A stretch of 7,405 nucleotides of DNA, taken from positions 1-7,405 of the forward strand of contig CANQKG010000064.1 in NCBI GenBank assembly GCA_947624425.1, written 5' to 3'. This stretch comes from an uncultured Clostridia bacterium (GTDB lineage Bacteria > Bacillota > Clostridia > Oscillospirales > Ruminococcaceae). The first letter of the stretch is position 1. Every line of letters starts with the position of its first letter. Below are positions 5,281 through 7,405 of this stretch, in pieces. Both the position numbers and the translations under genes were made by a program. The notes below the pieces were generated by a model. That model had not been told where the DNA came from and made no database searches. It saw only the letters and a program-made list of their open reading frames with translations.

Positions 5281-5309
5281 TTGCACCGCACCTTGTTTTA
5301 TGCTATACT
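5281..5309 (+). promoter_or_regulatory. Sigma-A promoter of ruvCAB
   Basis: TTGCAC (5281-5286), 17 bases, then TATACT (5304-5309), with TGC directly before the -10 as an extended -10 element. It lies just after the pnp terminator and about 37 bases before ruvC, so the ruv genes have their own promoter. I saw no LexA/SOS box in the interval. Confidence 0.8.
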
Positions 5310-5345
5310 TAATCTGTATGACTGTGCGTAAAGGAGGAACCCGAT

Positions 5346-5837
5346 ATGCGGATTTTGGGGATCGATCCCGGTTATGCAACCATCGGGTACGGCGTCATTG
5401 ACAGCGACTCTGCGCGGCTCATACCGGTGGGCTTCGGCGCGATCACCACACCGCCCGATCTGGACTTTCCCGTGCGGCTGCAAATGATCTATCGTGATAT
5501 GAAGTGTTTGATCGCAAAATACCATCCTGACGCCATGTCGCTCGAAAAGCTCTATTTCAAAAGCAATAAGACTACGGCAATCGCGGTGGCGGAGGCGCGC
5601 GGCGTGATCGAGCTTGCCGCAGCAGAAGCGTCTGTGCCAATCAGCGCCTATACGCCGCTTCAGGTAAAACAGAGCGTAGTGGGGTACGGGCAGGCGGAAA
5701 AACAGCAGGTCATGGAGATGACCCGTCGCCTGCTTCATCTGGAAAAAACGCCTCGTCCCGATGATACGGCGGACGCACTGGCATTGGCGATCTGCCACGC
5801 CCATTCGGCGGCTTCTCTGTTAAAACGCTATCTGTAA
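5346..5837 (+). CDS. ruvC: Holliday junction endonuclease RuvC
   Basis: A 163-residue dimeric nuclease that cuts four-way DNA junctions symmetrically during recombination repair. The RNase H-like fold is shown by RILGIDPGYATIGYGV at the N-terminus (catalytic D7), SLEKLYF (E67) and PRPDDTADALALAICH (D140 and D143, matching D138 and D141 of Escherichia coli). All four acidic metal ligands are present. The length is normal for the family. The ATG at 5346 follows AAAGGAGGA. It heads the ruvC-ruvA-ruvB operon; its stop codon leads directly into the ruvA ribosome binding site. Confidence 0.97.
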   Translation: MRILGIDPGYATIGYGVIDSDSARLIPVGFGAITTPPDLDFPVRLQMIYRDMKCLIAKYHPDAMSLEKLYFKSNKTTAIAVAEARGVIELAAAEASVPISAYTPLQVKQSVVGYGQAEKQQVMEMTRRLLHLEKTPRPDDTADALALAICHAHSAASLLKRYL

Positions 5838-5848
5838 GGAGAAATCAT

Positions 5849-6442
5849 ATGATCTACTTGTTGGAAGGCACTCTCGTGCATGCACAGCCGGGTTTGGCGG
5901 TGATCCTCTGCGGCGGCGTGGGCTATGCCGCACGGGTGACCCTCAATACCATGTCCGCGCTGCCCTCGGTCGGGCAGGAGGTGCGGCTTTACACCTCGCT
6001 GCAGGTCAGGGAGGACGGCGTGGAGCTGTACGGCTTTGCCGATTTGCAGGAGAAGGACTGCTTCCTCCGTCTGCTGACCGTTTCGGGCGTCGGTCCTGCC
6101 ATGGCGCTTGCCGTTTTGTCCGATCTGACTCCCGATCAGTTTTTGCGCAGTATCGCTTCGGGCGACAGCAAACGGCTGACCCGCGTGAAAGGGGTCGGAG
6201 CGAAAAAGGCACAGCGGATCATATTGGAATTGAAGGATAAGATCGACACCGATCAAATGTATCCGTCGTCCGGCGGAACCGGTTTTGACGGACAACCGAG
6301 CCATCTTGGTGAAGCGGCGGAGGCGCTGGCGTCGCTCGGATATACGCAGTCGGACGCTGCGCGGGCGCTTGCGGGGCTGAGCGAGGAGGAATCGGTCAGC
6401 GAGCTGATCAAAACGGCGCTGCGGCGGCTGTCCGGCAACTGA
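5849..6442 (+). CDS. ruvA: Holliday junction branch migration protein RuvA
   Basis: A 197-residue protein that forms a tetramer or octamer clasping the Holliday junction and loads the RuvB motor. The N-terminal OB-fold domain starts as MIYLLEGTLV and includes YTSLQVREDGVELYGF (48-63). Two helix-hairpin-helix motifs follow: LLTVSGVGPAMALAVL (75-90) and LTRVKGVGAKKAQRIILELK (110-129). A flexible serine/glycine-rich linker (about 132-152) leads to the C-terminal RuvB-contacting domain, GEAAEALASLGYTQSDAARAL (154-174, read as helix-turn-helix of domain III). Its ribosome binding site AAGGAGA begins within the ruvC stop, and the gap between the genes is 11 bases, so the two are surely cotranscribed and probably translated together. 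Confidence 0.97.
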   Translation: MIYLLEGTLVHAQPGLAVILCGGVGYAARVTLNTMSALPSVGQEVRLYTSLQVREDGVELYGFADLQEKDCFLRLLTVSGVGPAMALAVLSDLTPDQFLRSIASGDSKRLTRVKGVGAKKAQRIILELKDKIDTDQMYPSSGGTGFDGQPSHLGEAAEALASLGYTQSDAARALAGLSEEESVSELIKTALRRLSGN

Positions 6443-6460
6443 AAGCGGGGTGAGGCTTAA

Positions 6461-7405
6461 ATGTTTGAGCAGGAAATGGATTTTGAGGGCAGGCTGAGCC
6501 AGCCGGAATACACCAGAGCGGACGAGGAAGTGGAAGTAAGCCTCCGCCCTCATACGCTCGACGAGTATATCGGTCAGGATAAGGCGAAAGAGAATCTTTC
6601 GATCTACATTCAGGCAGCAAAATCCCGCGGTGAGCCGCTGGATCATGTGCTGCTGCACGGTCCGCCCGGGCTGGGGAAAACCACCTTGGCGTGTATCATC
6701 GCCCATGAAATGGGGGTCAATATCCGCCCGATCACGGGTCCCGCAATCGAAAAGCCGGGCGATCTGGCGGCACTGCTGACCGCCTTGGCGCCGAACGACG
6801 TGCTGTTTATCGACGAGATACATCGGCTTTCCCGCAGTGTGGAGGAGATACTCTATCCCGCTATGGAGGACCGCAATCTGGATCTCATCATCGGCAAAGG
6901 TCCCTCCGCCCGTTCGGTGCGGATCGACCTGCCGCCCTTTACACTGGTGGGCGCTACCACCCGCGCCGGGCAGCTTTCTTCGCCGCTGCGGGATAGGTTC
7001 GGGGTACTGCTTCGGCTGGATCCCTACACGCCCGAACAGCTTGCCGACATCATTCAGCGTTCTGCCGCCATCCTCGGGATCGCCTGTGACCGCAGCGGCG
7101 CGGTCGAGCTGGCGCGCATCTCCCGCGGTACGCCCAGAGTGGCAAACCGCTATCTCAGCCGGGTGCGGGATTTTGCACAGGTGCTGGGCAACGGCGTTGT
7201 CACAAAGCAGATCGTGCGGGAGGCGCTCAGCCGTCTGGAGGTAGACGAGCTGGGGTTGGACGGGCATGACCGGCTAATTTTGGAGACGATCATCAAAAAG
7301 TACGCGGGCGGTCCTGTGGGGCTGGAAACGCTTGCCGCCGCACTGGGGGAGGAAGCGGTCACACTGGAGGATGTCTACGAGCCGTTTTTGATGCAGCTGG
7401 GTCTC
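6461..7405 (+). CDS. ruvB: Holliday junction branch migration helicase RuvB (3' truncated)
   Basis: An AAA+ ATPase that forms hexameric rings beside RuvA and pumps DNA through the junction. The 315 codons in view contain Walker A GPPGLGKT (67-74), Walker B DVLFIDEIHR (113-122), sensor 1 in GATTRAG (164-170), the arginine finger in SPLRDRFG (R177), sensor 2 in RGTPRVANRYL (R226), and the C-terminal winged-helix DNA-binding domain, which includes the typical GGPVGLETLAAALGEE. The frame is open to the right edge at EPFLMQLGL; family members usually continue about 15-25 residues with a TPRGR-like tail. The ATG at 6461 follows GGGGTGAGG (6447-6455) by five bases, 18 bases after the ruvA stop. All catalytic residues are intact, so the truncation is only the window edge. 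Confidence 0.97.
   Translation, partial: MFEQEMDFEGRLSQPEYTRADEEVEVSLRPHTLDEYIGQDKAKENLSIYIQAAKSRGEPLDHVLLHGPPGLGKTTLACIIAHEMGVNIRPITGPAIEKPGDLAALLTALAPNDVLFIDEIHRLSRSVEEILYPAMEDRNLDLIIGKGPSARSVRIDLPPFTLVGATTRAGQLSSPLRDRFGVLLRLDPYTPEQLADIIQRSAAILGIACDRSGAVELARISRGTPRVANRYLSRVRDFAQVLGNGVVTKQIVREALSRLEVDELGLDGHDRLILETIIKKYAGGPVGLETLAAALGEEAVTLEDVYEPFLMQLGL

Noticed and set aside
3354..5291. Two long minus-strand open frames (323 and 286 codons) opposite pnp
   Set aside because: Both are shadows of the PNPase gene with low-complexity, histidine- and aspartate-rich translations and no family features.
5310..5345. LexA/SOS operator in front of ruvC
   Set aside because: No GAAC-N4-GTTC-like or other inverted repeat is present between the promoter and the start codon.
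5828..7267. Minus-strand open frame of 479 codons opposite ruvA and ruvB
   Set aside because: It is antisense to two clear family members whose motifs are intact, it has no recognisable domain, and long antisense frames are common in GC-rich codon usage.

Overview
The window looks like chromosome of a GC-rich, endospore-forming Firmicute, most likely a gut clostridium of the Oscillospirales/Ruminococcaceae type. The evidence is a clear spoIIID, Clostridia-style PNPase and S15 sequences, the coupled radical SAM/DUF2344 gene pair, strong AGGAGG-type ribosome binding sites, and a hairpin repeat of a kind I recall from gut clostridial intergenic regions. All real genes are core cellular genes. 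I found no phage, insertion sequence, CRISPR array, tRNA or rRNA, and no obviously new multi-gene system.

Layout: (1) 2-1428, the 3' part of a TIGR03960-like radical SAM gene, coupled by a 4-base overlap to a DUF2344 gene that starts with TTG. (2) 1429-1679, non-coding: a hairpin after DUF2344, a hairpin-rich repeat with two identical 29-base units, and a 15-bp hairpin at the end of the convergent hsp20 gene. (3) 1680-2132 on the minus strand, a small heat-shock protein (Hsp20), divergent from spoIIID (2278-2544). The region between them carries a strong sigma-E-like promoter for spoIIID and, facing the other way, a sigma-G-like promoter candidate for hsp20. (4) 2541-5269, rpsO and pnp. rpsO has a near-consensus sigma-A promoter overlapping the end of spoIIID and a structured leader; pnp is preceded by a long imperfect hairpin and followed by a strong terminator. 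(5) 5281-7405, the ruvC-ruvA-ruvB operon with its own promoter; ruvB runs off the right edge.

How the genes work together: S15 and PNPase form the classic rpsO-pnp pair joining ribosome assembly and RNA decay, and both leaders hold RNA structures that could carry feedback control. RuvA, RuvB and RuvC form the Holliday-junction migration and resolution machine. SpoIIID is the mother-cell transcription factor of sporulation, and the neighbouring Hsp20 may also be spore-linked if its promoter call holds. The parts most worth a second look are regulatory: the pnp leader hairpin, the possible occlusion of the pnp ribosome binding site, the rpsO three-way junction, the two sporulation-type promoters, and the tandem repeat element.
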